From assembly GCA_033439265.1 (NCBI GenBank), contig JAVTVX010000031.1:20646001-20710000 (forward strand): DNA of 64,000 nucleotides. Direction: 5' to 3'. Under the pieces are notes generated by a model that was not told the origin of the DNA, ran no database searches, and was given only the letters and a program-made list of their open reading frames with translations. A program made the translations under genes and the position numbers. The stretch is from Dillenia suffruticosa (Eukaryota > Streptophyta > Magnoliopsida > Dilleniales > Dilleniaceae). Shown here one piece after another: positions 42,801 to 53,731 of the stretch (the stretch's first letter is position 1; every line of letters begins with the position of its first letter).

Positions 42801-44831
42801 GAGAATGAAGAAGAAAATTAATTAGAAAATTTGGGGGGGGGGGAAGAGAAGAGAAGGCCAGTGCTATTTCGAGGGAGAAAGAGAGGCTGGAACTTATATA
42901 TATATTTTAATTATAAAACAATAAAACTTCAACACCATATTATGGTTACTATATAACTGTTATAGTTGTCAAAAGTTTATGATTGATGATGCATATATTG
43001 TACATTCGTATCTAAATGGATGCATTTCCTGTGCCTCTTATGTCAATATCTTAAATAAATCTTTAATGATACATATCTCAGGTTACTATACGAATTTACA
43101 ACACACCATATTGATTATACCGTACTTCTCAATCCAACTTTGTATTTTGAAGAAACTATGTAAGTTCCATGCTTTTGTTTTAGAAATTTTATAGTACTTT
43201 ATAGACTTCATATTATTTTGAATAACTACTTATGTCACTGTTCTAGTTCTAGGTGGACAATGGCAGCACATTTTTTTGGTAGATCATGTTGCAAGATTGT
43301 AATTTTAAACATATGCTAGTTATGTCAATTGTTGAACTGCAATCTTCAATAATGTGATGAGATGGCCAGATGATTTTTGTCAAATCATGGCATCAGTGAC
43401 GAGCCTTTTTATCTTTACTTTTGTCTGCTTTGTCCAAGTCCTTCTGATCAATCCTCTTCTAATTTTTCTATGTTCTCTTCTACTTCTCCAAGAGGACTTT
43501 TTATCCTCTTAGTACATTCTCATGTAACTTTTTCGATCTTGATACAAATTCATTTTCTACCAATGAAAATTGACCAGGGTAATTCTTTTTTTGTTTTATT
43601 CTTTTGTTTAAGAAAAAGAAATAATGTTAGGTGAAAGAAGGATGCACAAAAACTCCAAGTATCCGAAATCCTTAGAAAAGAAAAAACAAAACAAAGCATA
43701 AAAAGGAGAAAAGTTCCTCAAACCCTTCTAAGCTTTTCTAATCAAAGAATCCATGGGACAGGAGTCCACAACAAAAAAAACACAATTGATACCCATAGAA
43801 TAGAAAATCAATGGTTTCGAAAATTTGCCATTTTGCATACTGCCAATGCCCCATGGCTGCCCTTCACCAATGAAACACCTTCAATATTTGTCTTTGCTAC
43901 ACCTTTTGAGGCTCTAAGCAACCAGCACAATTCATTTCAAATGCTGTTTAGGTTTGTAGACACATGCTCCTGTCACACTAATAGATCGGAGGAAGAGAAC
44001 CAACTATAGGGCATCTACAGGTGAAAACCAACTCTTTAATGCATCCACTAATAGGTCTGTCTTTTAAAGGAATTCACACATTATGAATTTTATCAATCCA
44101 CCCCTAGCTCAGAATTCATAGTATTCAGGAGGCTCCAGTTTTTTTGCCGTGCCATTGACATTATGATATTATTGGACATGGGATCAACCATATGCAGATT
44201 TCTATATTTTTAAGTCCAATTTAGATCATTCTAGGACTATATATATATATTTTTTTTTGACATGATTGAGTTAATTATGCAACAGGTGCAGAGACAGTTG
44301 CAGCTAAGGATAGAAGCTCAAGGCAAGTATTTGAAAAAGATAATTGAAGAGCAACAGCGGCTCAGCGGAGTTCTTTCAGAAGCACCTGGTTCGGGGATTG
44401 CAGCTCCTGTGTCAGAGGACAACTACCTAGAATCCGACAAGAAGACAGACCCTTCTACTCCTGCTCCAACCTCTGAGTCCCCTATCCAGGACAAGACTGC
44501 TGGTGAGCGTGCACCGGCTAAAAGCCTTTCAATTGATGAATCTTTTTCATCTCGGCATGAGCCGCTTACTCCAGATTCTGGCTGCCACATCAGCTCCCCA
44601 GCTGAGAGTCCAAAAGGGGAAAGGTCTGTAAAGAAGCAAAGGGTGAGTTTAGGTACAACCTATGCAAAGCCAGAGATGGTTCTTACACACCAGATACTAG
44701 AGTCAAGCATTAGCTCCTCTTACCAGCAACAGCACTCATTTTTCTTGACCAGAGAGCAGTTTGATCCTTCATCAGGAATGTCAACTGCAAATGAAGATAA
44801 CTTCGAAAAAGTTTCTGGTAGCAATCATTAA
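36892..44831 (+). CDS. PHL7: MYB-CC (PHR1-like) transcription factor, probably PHL7 type, 6 exons
   Basis: Nuclear DNA-binding regulator of the G2-like/MYB-CC family, whose best-known member PHR1 controls phosphate-starvation genes; the role of this subgroup is less clear. Exons: 36892-37018, 38019-38095, 38223-38265, 38440-38497, 39098-39167, 44286-44831; 306 aa, phases close. A single MYB repeat spans about residues 18-75 (QRLRWTHELHERFVDAVAQL; GLTIYHVKSHLQKYRLAKYL). The coiled coil with the LHEQLE motif follows at about 98-145 (MQITEALKLQMEVQKRLHEQ; then QRQLQLRIEAQGKYLKK). The C-terminus is Ser/Pro-rich. The start ATG at 36892 gives the short N-terminus of this subgroup. Intron 5 uses a GC donor (GAG|GCAAGT at 39168) and is 5.1 kb. 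The family is certain; the PHL7 label rests on recalled similarity to At2g01060. It converges on the hydrolase gene. Confidence 0.93.
37804..37964 (-). mobile_element. Short 5'-truncated L1-type LINE 3' end
   Basis: In MYB-CC intron 1. Read on the minus strand it ends in a poly(A) tail (plus-strand T run near 37805-37814) preceded by TTCTTGTCTATCC and TTTTGTACTTTC, a phrasing typical of plant L1 3' UTRs. It is flanked by ATATGTACT at 37795-37803 and 37965-37973, a likely target duplication that extends to 12 bases with one mismatch. Confidence 0.6.
38899..38922. repeat. (CCCCAG)n hexanucleotide repeat
   Basis: About four tandem CCCCAG units in MYB-CC intron 4, a GC-rich island in T-rich intron DNA. 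Confidence 0.9.
39480..40270 (-). mobile_element. L1-type LINE ORF2 C-terminal (zf-RVT) fragment
   Basis: In MYB-CC intron 5, antisense. The minus-strand frame 39998-39642 contains pieces like APKGGLFCLGGRGRILAHDD followed by LQLRDNVLVNR, a degraded zf-RVT domain. Sequence is related to 10060-10340 and 19310-20215. Stops and frameshifts throughout. Confidence 0.55.
40954..41221. repeat. 142-bp tandem duplication with internal 22-bp palindrome
   Basis: The passage starting GTTTGCCACTTGATGACATT at 40954 recurs at 41096; the second copy follows the first to about 41221 with few changes. At the end of the first unit, 41068-41089 is a perfect palindrome centred on ATATAT. MYB-CC intron 5. Confidence 0.85.
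41330..42780 (-). mobile_element. Degenerate L1-type LINE ORF2 3' part
   Basis: In MYB-CC intron 5, antisense to the gene. Its plus-strand words parallel those flanking AGPase exon 2: 'CCTATGCC(C/A)AAAGAATT' (42260s versus 26850s), 'GCC(A/G)TTTGCTTACCA', and 'GAT(C)TT(C)TTAAGC/ATTAAAC' (41740s versus 26140s). This copy is continuous across the interval that in the AGPase copy is occupied by exon 2. Frames are broken. Confidence 0.6.
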
Positions 44832-46320
44832 GGTAGTGCACATGGTCTGTATTTCTTTTAGGCCTGCTTATTTGACAATGTTTGACTAGGGGGTAATACA
44901 TATGCTTGTCATGACTAGGACTTGCTTGGTTTTAAAGTTTCTGTTGTACTCTTCCACTAGATTTGAGACCTTCCACGGAAGGAGATTGTTTGTGAACGGG
45001 GTATAAGACTGTAATTTGAAAACTTAGCCGGAATCTTGAATATTGACCTGTCTATCATGCCTGTTTGTGAACTTTTCTTTTCCTGGGGCCGGATGCAGTT
45101 TGGATTAAGAGCTTCATCATTGCAAACTGCTATCAGCTCAAGCTACTTTGTGTGGACTACAGTGGGAATGTTGGCTACCGACTGGATGGAATACAACTCG
45201 CTGACTTAGAAAATTTGTGACGGCACGAAATGGTAGTGGTTACTGTTAGTTCATGAGTACTCTGCACTCCTTGTAAGGATATTCTCCTTGGGTTTTATTA
45301 ACCCTTAACGGAGCATGTGGCATGCTACTTGGCTATTCAAGTAATGGTTTTGCATGAAGAAGAGCACACATGGCTGGAAAAAAAAATGGAAAATCAGTTG
45401 TCCCCTCTACGTATTTTTTGTCTGGTGGACATGGTTTGTGAGTGGTTACCATTATAGCTGAAAATCCTGTCATTAATAATTGATAATTTTAACAAAAAAA
45501 TAACAATGTTACAAAGTGATGATCAATTTTCTTTTCTTGTTTTTTGAGTTCAAGTTATGGTCGATGTATTGCCATGCAGTTGGATAAAACTACAAATTTT
45601 TATGACAAATTGTGCATATCATCAACACTAAGCGGGAAAGATTCTGGTAAGATTAATCTCAAAGTAACCATTCTCTCAGGAAAATAATGATACCCAAAAG
45701 TTTCTTGCATATTATTACTGGCACGGTTATGTGCCCTATTGGAACTCAAGAGGTGATATATTTCCAATATTTTGACTTTGTTTCTTTTAACAATCAAATT
45801 CTTTTGGTAGATTTACATTCACTGGTTTTCCTAGCATATTCATGCCAATACAGAGATACACCATCCATTGTTTGATTTTCGCCATGGTGCTGAGGCTAAT
45901 GCGAAACAAAAATTTGCTGGTCAAAACAAAAAATTAATTGATTAAGAAACTCCTGGTAGAAAATTGCGTTTTGCCTTGTAGATTGAGTCAAAAAGTGCCT
46001 CCGGTCAAAATCACAACTAAAAAGCCCAAAGCAGGGATAATGTGTCAATCTCCAAAGTCAGTTATGCGGGACTCATTTTCACGTCCAACATAGATGTCTA
46101 ATACCATCAATATAATAGAACGTCAAACAAGAATCTTGAAAATAATTATATGAATAAAGTGAGAAACCAGGAGCGATACATTTTAATTGCTGAAAGGATG
46201 CTAAAACAAAAATTTACAACCAATGCCTACCGCACTAGACTCGTCAGTAGCAGGTAAAGGTATAGCTTGAATGAGGTACAGAACTACTGCCGCTAACAGA
46301 TATCCAATGGTTTCAACCAT
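44832..46320. other. 3' untranslated regions between convergent MYB-CC and hydrolase genes
   Basis: Stop codons lie 1.5 kb apart facing each other. 44832 to about 45350 is probably MYB-CC 3' UTR, with TGTAA-rich sequence near 45010. About 46140-46320 is probably hydrolase 3' UTR. No gene between. Confidence 0.5.
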
Positions 46321-49300
46321 TCAGGAAGTGTGGTGTCTCCTGTGATTGACTCGAAGGATGCATAGGCGAAGGCGTTGGCCAAGCGCCTCCAGTTTTTCAA
46401 ACTTGTCACGCTTTAGCTTCTTGGTAGCTTTCTTCCTTAACTTTTTCTCCTCTTCAAATGTGTTAGGTGATTTTCCACATATCATTCTAAGAGGTGTTGC
46501 AAGTGCCTTCAAAGTCATCTGTAGACAAAGTGGGTTGATTTCATACAAGAAAGACAAAACAGATTGTATTATAATAAAAATACAAAAAAAAAACCAATAT
46601 ACACAGCACACATTACAGGACCATAGAACCTACAAAATTGGCCAGTTTCCAGCATAAGAGTGCAAGAGGTTTAGCTCACCCACACTAGGTGATAAAAGTT
46701 AAGCACTGTTGGTTGTCAGCCCAAGTAACAAAATAGTCCGTATTATTATTTCCTTTTACCCATCCCAAACCAATAGGGGATTGATCTTGGAATGTTATTG
46801 GTGTTGTTTCTTTCCACTTTTTGCCCAGCCTGAATCTTGAGATCCACACATTTTCTCTCCTCTCTACCAAGGAGGTAATGAAATGTTGTACTTCGAGCAG
46901 CACAGATCCCTCGCTGTTGTACAATCTTCAACAATATTGTCAACTAAATGGCACACATTTTTGATTCAAGTCCTCTCAACCATATATATCTCACGAAAAC
47001 AAGGAGGGAAAAGCCTCTTGAAAACACCCTCCACTCTTCCTATTCCCCTTTAGCATCAAGATTTATTTTAGCCAAGAGTGCTCCGAAGACTTCGGACTAG
47101 AAAATGAGCTCCTGCTTAGGTTGACTTGGCCTGATCTGTTCACTAGATAGGGAAAGAGCAACCATATTCATGGTGACCCAAATAAAATTGCAATAATTGT
47201 GCCACTATTTTAAATTTTACGCAGAATCGAGGACAGATCAGTTTTTAATGCCCTCATCCAAGAGGCATCACCTACACACCCTGGATACAGAACATTTAAA
47301 TCTTTATTTCTTCCAATCTATACATAGATTGCTTCTTTATCTTAGTGGAAGTGTTGCATTAATTTTTATTGCAGCTTCATGATCCACACTTCTATCTCTC
47401 TCTCTCTCTACCCGAGTTCTTTCCTTTCATCACTCTGATTCCAATCGTCTGTCCATGTCGTTGCCTCAGTAACTAGGGTTTATGTCATCAGTTAATGTGT
47501 CTCAAGGGAGACAACCTGTTCCCCCCCCCCAAAACCCCTACAACCTGGATGCACTCTCTCTTCTGGTTCTATTTCTAAATGACCAAGTGAAAGCAATTTC
47601 ACTGTTTACGGAGATTAAAGTCTAGCAGAATGCGGAGGTTGAATTAGTAGGAGAGATAGAGGAGGTTTCATGTTTCTGTTAGGAGTTGAAAGATGAAGTG
47701 TGCAAAATGCTTGGTAGCTCAATGGCTCCCTTTCATTACTAGCTCGAAAAGAGCATTACAACAGAAAATAAGAAAAAGAAATTCAGTCTCTCTCTAAGAG
47801 TAGACTGCCCAATTCAGTCTCCAAGTAGACTGCCCTCACTATAGCTGAAGCTATTCTTCTTTTTTCCATGTCCTTTCCCGCTTCCTTTCATAGTTTATTT
47901 ATAGCCTAAGTTCCCTTCTAACCACCCAATATTCCCTCAACAGTAAATTGTTACCCTTGTAACATCCTCTAACAGTTTTTATGCCTTTGCGGTTACTTCC
48001 CTAACATTGCCCCCTGCTGAAACTTTAACCTTGTCCACAGGGTTGTAGCCTGAAAATTGGCCCATAAAATCCGGAAGGTTTAGCATTCCTCCCTCCCAGC
48101 GGACCAGCACCTGTTGTCTCTCTTTCTAACGAATGTCTTGATAGTATCGCAAATCCTCTGCAACTGTCTTTGCTCGCGTCTTCGTCATTTGATGGAACCT
48201 CATCCTCGCCCAGAATGATCGCACGCAAGCTCTTGTTGGGGCAATTATGGAGAGGATGGTAGGGTTGTTTGCATTTGAAGCACAATCTTTTGGAGCGTAA
48301 GTCTAAGATTTCCTGATGGGTACGAAAGCTTCTGTTGGGTGTGGAATGTGGTTGCAGGGGAGGAGGGGATGAAGATGAACGTGGAGCTTGAAGGTTGTTT
48401 GGGGTTGGGGGAAAGGTTAAAAAAAAGTGGTTCCGGGTCGTGGGTTTTGGGTGGAAGTGAGTTTCGGATCCTCCAGGGGTTGGGTTGGACCCGTTCCATT
48501 TGAGTGACCCGACTGTGAGATGGGTTCTGTCATTCCCACCCAGTATCAGCCCTGTTATAAAGGCCTGTTCTCTCTTTCGATTTCCTGAGCAAGCTTCATA
48601 GTCTGGAAGAGTGAGAGAGCTTCGTGGGAGCGAATTCGGACTTGGATCTCGTCCTTGAGACCATTGAGGAAGAGACCCAAAAGGATCGAAGAGTTCAAAC
48701 CCTTGATGAGTGCAGCCCTAGCGACGAATTCGTCAATGTAAGCATCAACTGTCCCAGATTGCTTCGTAGACGCAAACGCTTCAAATGGGTTTGCTGATAG
48801 ACCTCCCCCGAACCGATCGAAAAGTTCGGTTGTGAGATCAGACCAAGAAATCGAGAGTTTCTGAGCCAACAATCATTGCACCCAATGGAGCGCAGAGCCA
48901 TCCATGGAGAGCATAGCTACAGCGACTTTTGAATCATCAGCAACGTGATTAAAGGCAAAAAATTGCTCCACTCGTGCAACCCAAGCCACAGGATCATGGC
49001 TATCAAAGCAAGGAAGATCCGGTCGTCGCACCACGAAAGGTAAGTCTTCTTGTGCTGGGTATTTGGGTTGTAGGTGATGTTGGTTGTGGGTTCCTAAAAC
49101 GGGAATGGACCCTATCTTGAGAGAAGGGCTTCCCGAGATGCCATGGAGTGTGGAGGCAGAGTAATCAACTTCCTCGCGGGCGTCATGTCTTTGGCGCAGC
49201 AGTGCTGCCACCAAGTCTTCCAATGAATCGAGTTTGTCCATCTTGGTTCGATGGATATTCATCTCCTCGACTAGTGTCGATACAGTCTTCCCTAATTCAG

Positions 49301-52300
49301 CAATGCTTTTCTCGATGGATTCTAGTTTTGTATCCATTCGGGTGTGAGTCATGAAGTAATGGAGGGGTTTCGTTGAAAGAAAGTCGACTAATGAGTGAAA
49401 AGGGAAAGAAGAGAGAAAAGTGGTAGGGAAGAAATCCAGCAGGTCGGACCAATTGTTAGGAGTTGAAAGATGAAGTGTGCAAAATGCTTGGTAGCTCAAT
49501 GGCTCTCTTTCATTACTAGCTCGAAGAGAGCATTACAGCAGAAAATAAGAAAAAGAAATTCAGTCTCTCTCTAAGAGTAGACTGCCCTCACTATAGCTGA
49601 AGCTATTCTTCTTTTTTCCATGTCCTTTCCCGCTTCCCTTCATATCTTATTTATAGCCTAAGTTCCCTTCTAACCACCCAATATTCCCTCAACAGTAAAT
49701 TGTTACTTTTCTAATATCCTCTAACAGTTTTTATGCCTTTGCGGTTACTTCCCTAACAGTTTCTTTGAATCTACTGCATCATTTGGAATTTTGTTCAGAA
49801 AAAATTAGGCAATTGATAAGGGAGATACCAGCTGAGATACAATGAGCAAATACACTTTTTGGTATCTTAGTGACCACCAGTGATGGGTATAGGGACTTAA
49901 TTTTTTGGTTAATGCAGAGTCAAGGGAGAGCAAAACCACCCACACCTCTACATGTTGCCATCCCTACCATCAGAACCAATCCCAGTAAGAAGACGACCTG
50001 ATGCAGATATTCCTGCTAAGAACTAGCAAAACAAAACCAAGTATTTCCTGAACAAGGCCAACTAATTAACATCCAATTGGGACACAAATAAGTTGGAAGA
50101 GGCATGAACAGCAATGGTGATCAATAACAAAGATGGCATAGACTCATTACTATGACTATTTACATCTGCATGTAATGTATACACAACATGCATTACAGAC
50201 AATGCATCTTTTGAGAGACGGAGAGAAAGAGACCTGGTTGCTGTTGACAATACAAGTACAATCTGAAGATGGTTCTTCATCAGTGCCTCCTAAAGATGAG
50301 CACCTCCCCCAGCTTTCTCTATCTGAGCTAGTATGGGAGCAACATTCTTCATTCCGGCAATTAAAATTTTCCTGCATATCACATTAGTAATATGAATACT
50401 AAGCAACACATTCTGATGACAAATTTCATAGCACAACTGAAGTCATCGTAAGGTCTATGATCAGCCTCCCAACAAAGTAAATATCATGAATTTATGGACC
50501 CCTGAAGGATGAGATTGTAATCGATGCTAATGAAAACAAATGCTCAGTCTAAAGCAATCTCATTCTTAACAACTGATAAAAAAGAAAAAAAAAAGAAGTA
50601 ATGCAAGAAATGAATGGAATGAAAGCGGAGGAAAAGGATTCTCTCATCTTCAACTCAAGAAACTGTACATCAGACATTACACAATTCAATAAGGAAATGT
50701 ATGCATGCCTCAATCTGAAGATGGACAAAGGATGCATAAGAAAGTATATGCCTTACAAAGACAGTACTAATAACCTGCAAATGGGAATGCTCATCGGCAT
50801 TAACCAAATTATCCCGATCATCCGAGGAATCCTGGATAAGAATGAAAATCAATAAATCGCACTAAGATTTTCATTCATGCAGAAAACCGCAATGAAAGAT
50901 CAAATAAAGGGCTAGATGTAGAGATTACAGGCACAGTTGTGGCTGCTGGAATTTCAGAAAGCAGATCCCCCACAGATTCTGTAACTAAATTGCCAGGGCA
51001 AGTATGTGATGAACTTGCAGCTTCAGTGCCCACGGAATGAAGACCAGTCATGATCCCATAAAACAGGCTCTAGAACACAAGGTTCACATGTTGGATCAGT
51101 TCCTGTTCCTATCAATCTCTCCTCAACGTGGAGCTTTGACAGGCTAGGATAGTTTGGAAAAAGACATGCTACTAAACATCCAATTATCATAAAGCACATG
51201 GATGATCAAATGCCATCATATGCACCAGATGAAATAAGTAAGCCCAACTTAGTAGTCACAAGAAGATCTTGGGAACCTTATGCTGAATCTGTTTTTCATT
51301 AAAAGTCATACACCAAAACAAATAATTTCAATGATCACATTTTATGCAATCATAAAGTGGTAAATTCTGTTTCTTCTAATGCTGAATATTCAAATTGTTG
51401 AACAGAAGACACACTTTGATTGATTTGACCAATGAAAACCCACTTCCCAGATCATTTGTTATAATTCATTGCTTAAGTGCAACCTAAATTCTGACATGAT
51501 TATGCAGGAAGCAAGTGAAAATGTAAAAATTAGAAGTCATGCAGACCTCATTAGACAATTAACTTTTTCTATATAGCAAACAGATAATTAAGTTTTTGGA
51601 TACATGACAAAATGACCAATTTGCAGAGAAAATTAATTTCTAAAGAAGTCAACAATCATAGAAGTATCACCTTTTCTGCACTAACATTGACCTGTAGGTC
51701 CTCAAGGTCATAATATTTCTCAACCTTACTAGAACTGGAAGAAGAAACCTGAGGAGGATGAAGGACATTGTCAAAAAAAATTGACACAGAATCATAATAA
51801 AACTTTGGCCGTGAAGAGTTGTGATCGCCATCAAATTTTATAATATTTTTGTCGCCCTGCACAGGATTGAAAGAATAAATAGTTTAAGAGATGAAGTTGT
51901 GATGCTGTTATGAACTTCTGGAATCCATGAAGTACCGCATATGACTTGAAGATGAGTTCAGAATGATGGGGCAGAATGAACTTATCATCATTGGCATGTC
52001 CAAATAGAGTAGGAATAAATGTTTTCGGTGCAACCTGCAGGTTATAATACAAATAAAAATGAGACAGGGACTTGTATTACATTTCACGAATATTATCAAA
52101 TCCATTTTAGCATTAAAACAAAAAAGAATATACCGTATTCATAAAAGGATGGCATGACAGGAAGGCAATATGTAACTGTTCATTAGACAAATTATCTGGC
52201 ATGGCTATAGAAGCATTTTTTTAAACCCCGGCCCCCCCAAAAAAAACCCAAAAAAGAAAGAAAAGAAAGAAAAGAAAGAAAAGAAAGAAAAGAAAGATGT

Positions 52301-53697
52301 TCATCAATAACACCATAAGAAGAGACAACCTGCATGCAGTTAAGGTCCATAATATCAAATTTTGCTTTTTTTAGAATAACGCGTCGCATGTACTGCACTG
52401 CCATCTTAACCTGGACATAGAAGGGAAAAGAACAAAATTTTATTGGGGGTAAACTATTTAAGCAAACAATTAGAAATGTACAACAATGATGATAGTTGTA
52501 AGCAGATCAGGCCCACATACAAGTAGCAGGTATTGCATCACAATTTATTAATATACCTTCAATGAGGCTTCTATTCTGTTACCCTTTTGATATTTTAATT
52601 AGTTTTGCTAACATTCTAGAATCTTCAATGTAATTTTGAAGAGAAGCACATCAATGATATTAACTGATCCATGGAAGTCTGAACAATAAAGACAGTATCA
52701 TCCATTCTAATACGAAAATGTTTATTTCATTTTAAAAAAAATATAAACTGAGCTCTAGATATCATGCACAACTCAATCAGAAAATGTAAGTGAATGCAAT
52801 AGATGCGGGGATTACCCAGATGCCAAATAAAGAGTCATGTTCTGAAAAGCTTCTTTGCATAGCAAAATGGATAGTAAAAATATACAAGAGGGACTACTAT
52901 AAACCATAAACCACAACAATAGCATAAAACAAACTGAAGATGATTTTGTTTCCAAGCTATACTTGTTGGCTCAACTAATGAGATAAGATACACAATTGAC
53001 TAGAATATAATTTTTTAATTATTATAATTAATATTATTATTATTCTAAATTTTTAATTATTATTGTCATTATTTTGGTAGAAAAGTTGACTACCATGTAT
53101 AGGGCGAAAATTCATGGCAATCACAGCCTGCATGAAAACATAGTGGACTATTTAACCATCTTTAAAGGTGTGATGGCAACAAAAAGAATCCTATATTGCC
53201 ATATAAATAATTGAAAGAAAATTCAAATTGAAATTTCAATTTAGACTATAATGGTGGGATTCCTCATGCAAACAATCAACCTGCAATTTTTTGAACTTTT
53301 ATTGAATCCAATTCTATGTCAATTTCCCTTATAGGAGCAGGATTGACAACACTAGGTATTTCCCACCTCCCCTAGGGAGAGCTTCTCCACTGTACTGCTA
53401 GAGGTGGTAAAAGAGTTGAAGGTACCATGCCCCAAAGTGTGGGAGAGGAGGTTATTGCCACAACAAAGGGCCCTTTTAGATAGGCAGGGAAGGAAAAAAA
53501 AATCAAATATCCAAAAATACAGGATTTTGAGATATGCCTTCACTAGACATGAGAATTAATAGGAAGTGAAGAGCTTCAGTTTTCTACTCCTTTGGAAGGG
53601 GTGGAAATAGAACACAAAAACAGGGTAATGTTGGTTTGGAAAGAACCAGCTTCGCCATCATCTGAGGCTTAAGGTCATTCCAGAGTCAACTGCATGC

Positions 53698-53731
<34 letters not shown>

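Larger units (their letters stand above)
47677..49758 (-). mobile_element. TR-GAG type non-autonomous LTR retrotransposon, 2.1 kb
   Basis: Two direct repeats (47677-48006 and 49454-49758) start TGTTAG and end CTAACA, and are flanked by the 5-base duplication GTTTC (47672-47676 and 49759-49763). The internal 1.45 kb encodes only a Gag on the minus strand: no protease, reverse transcriptase or integrase. Next to the right-hand (5') LTR the minus strand has TGGTCCGACC two bases in, in the position of a primer-binding site. Next to the left-hand (3') LTR it has AGCAGGGGGCAA, a polypurine tract. The LTRs differ by one 25-base duplication and about ten substitutions, so the insertion is not very recent. 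Orientation is the same as the host hydrolase gene. Confidence 0.9.

Noticed and set aside
44262-44285. Alternative start of the MYB-CC last exon at the ATG at 44262
   Set aside because: These bases lie before the CAG acceptor (44283-44285); using them would break the conserved LHEQLE-VQRQLQ coiled coil.
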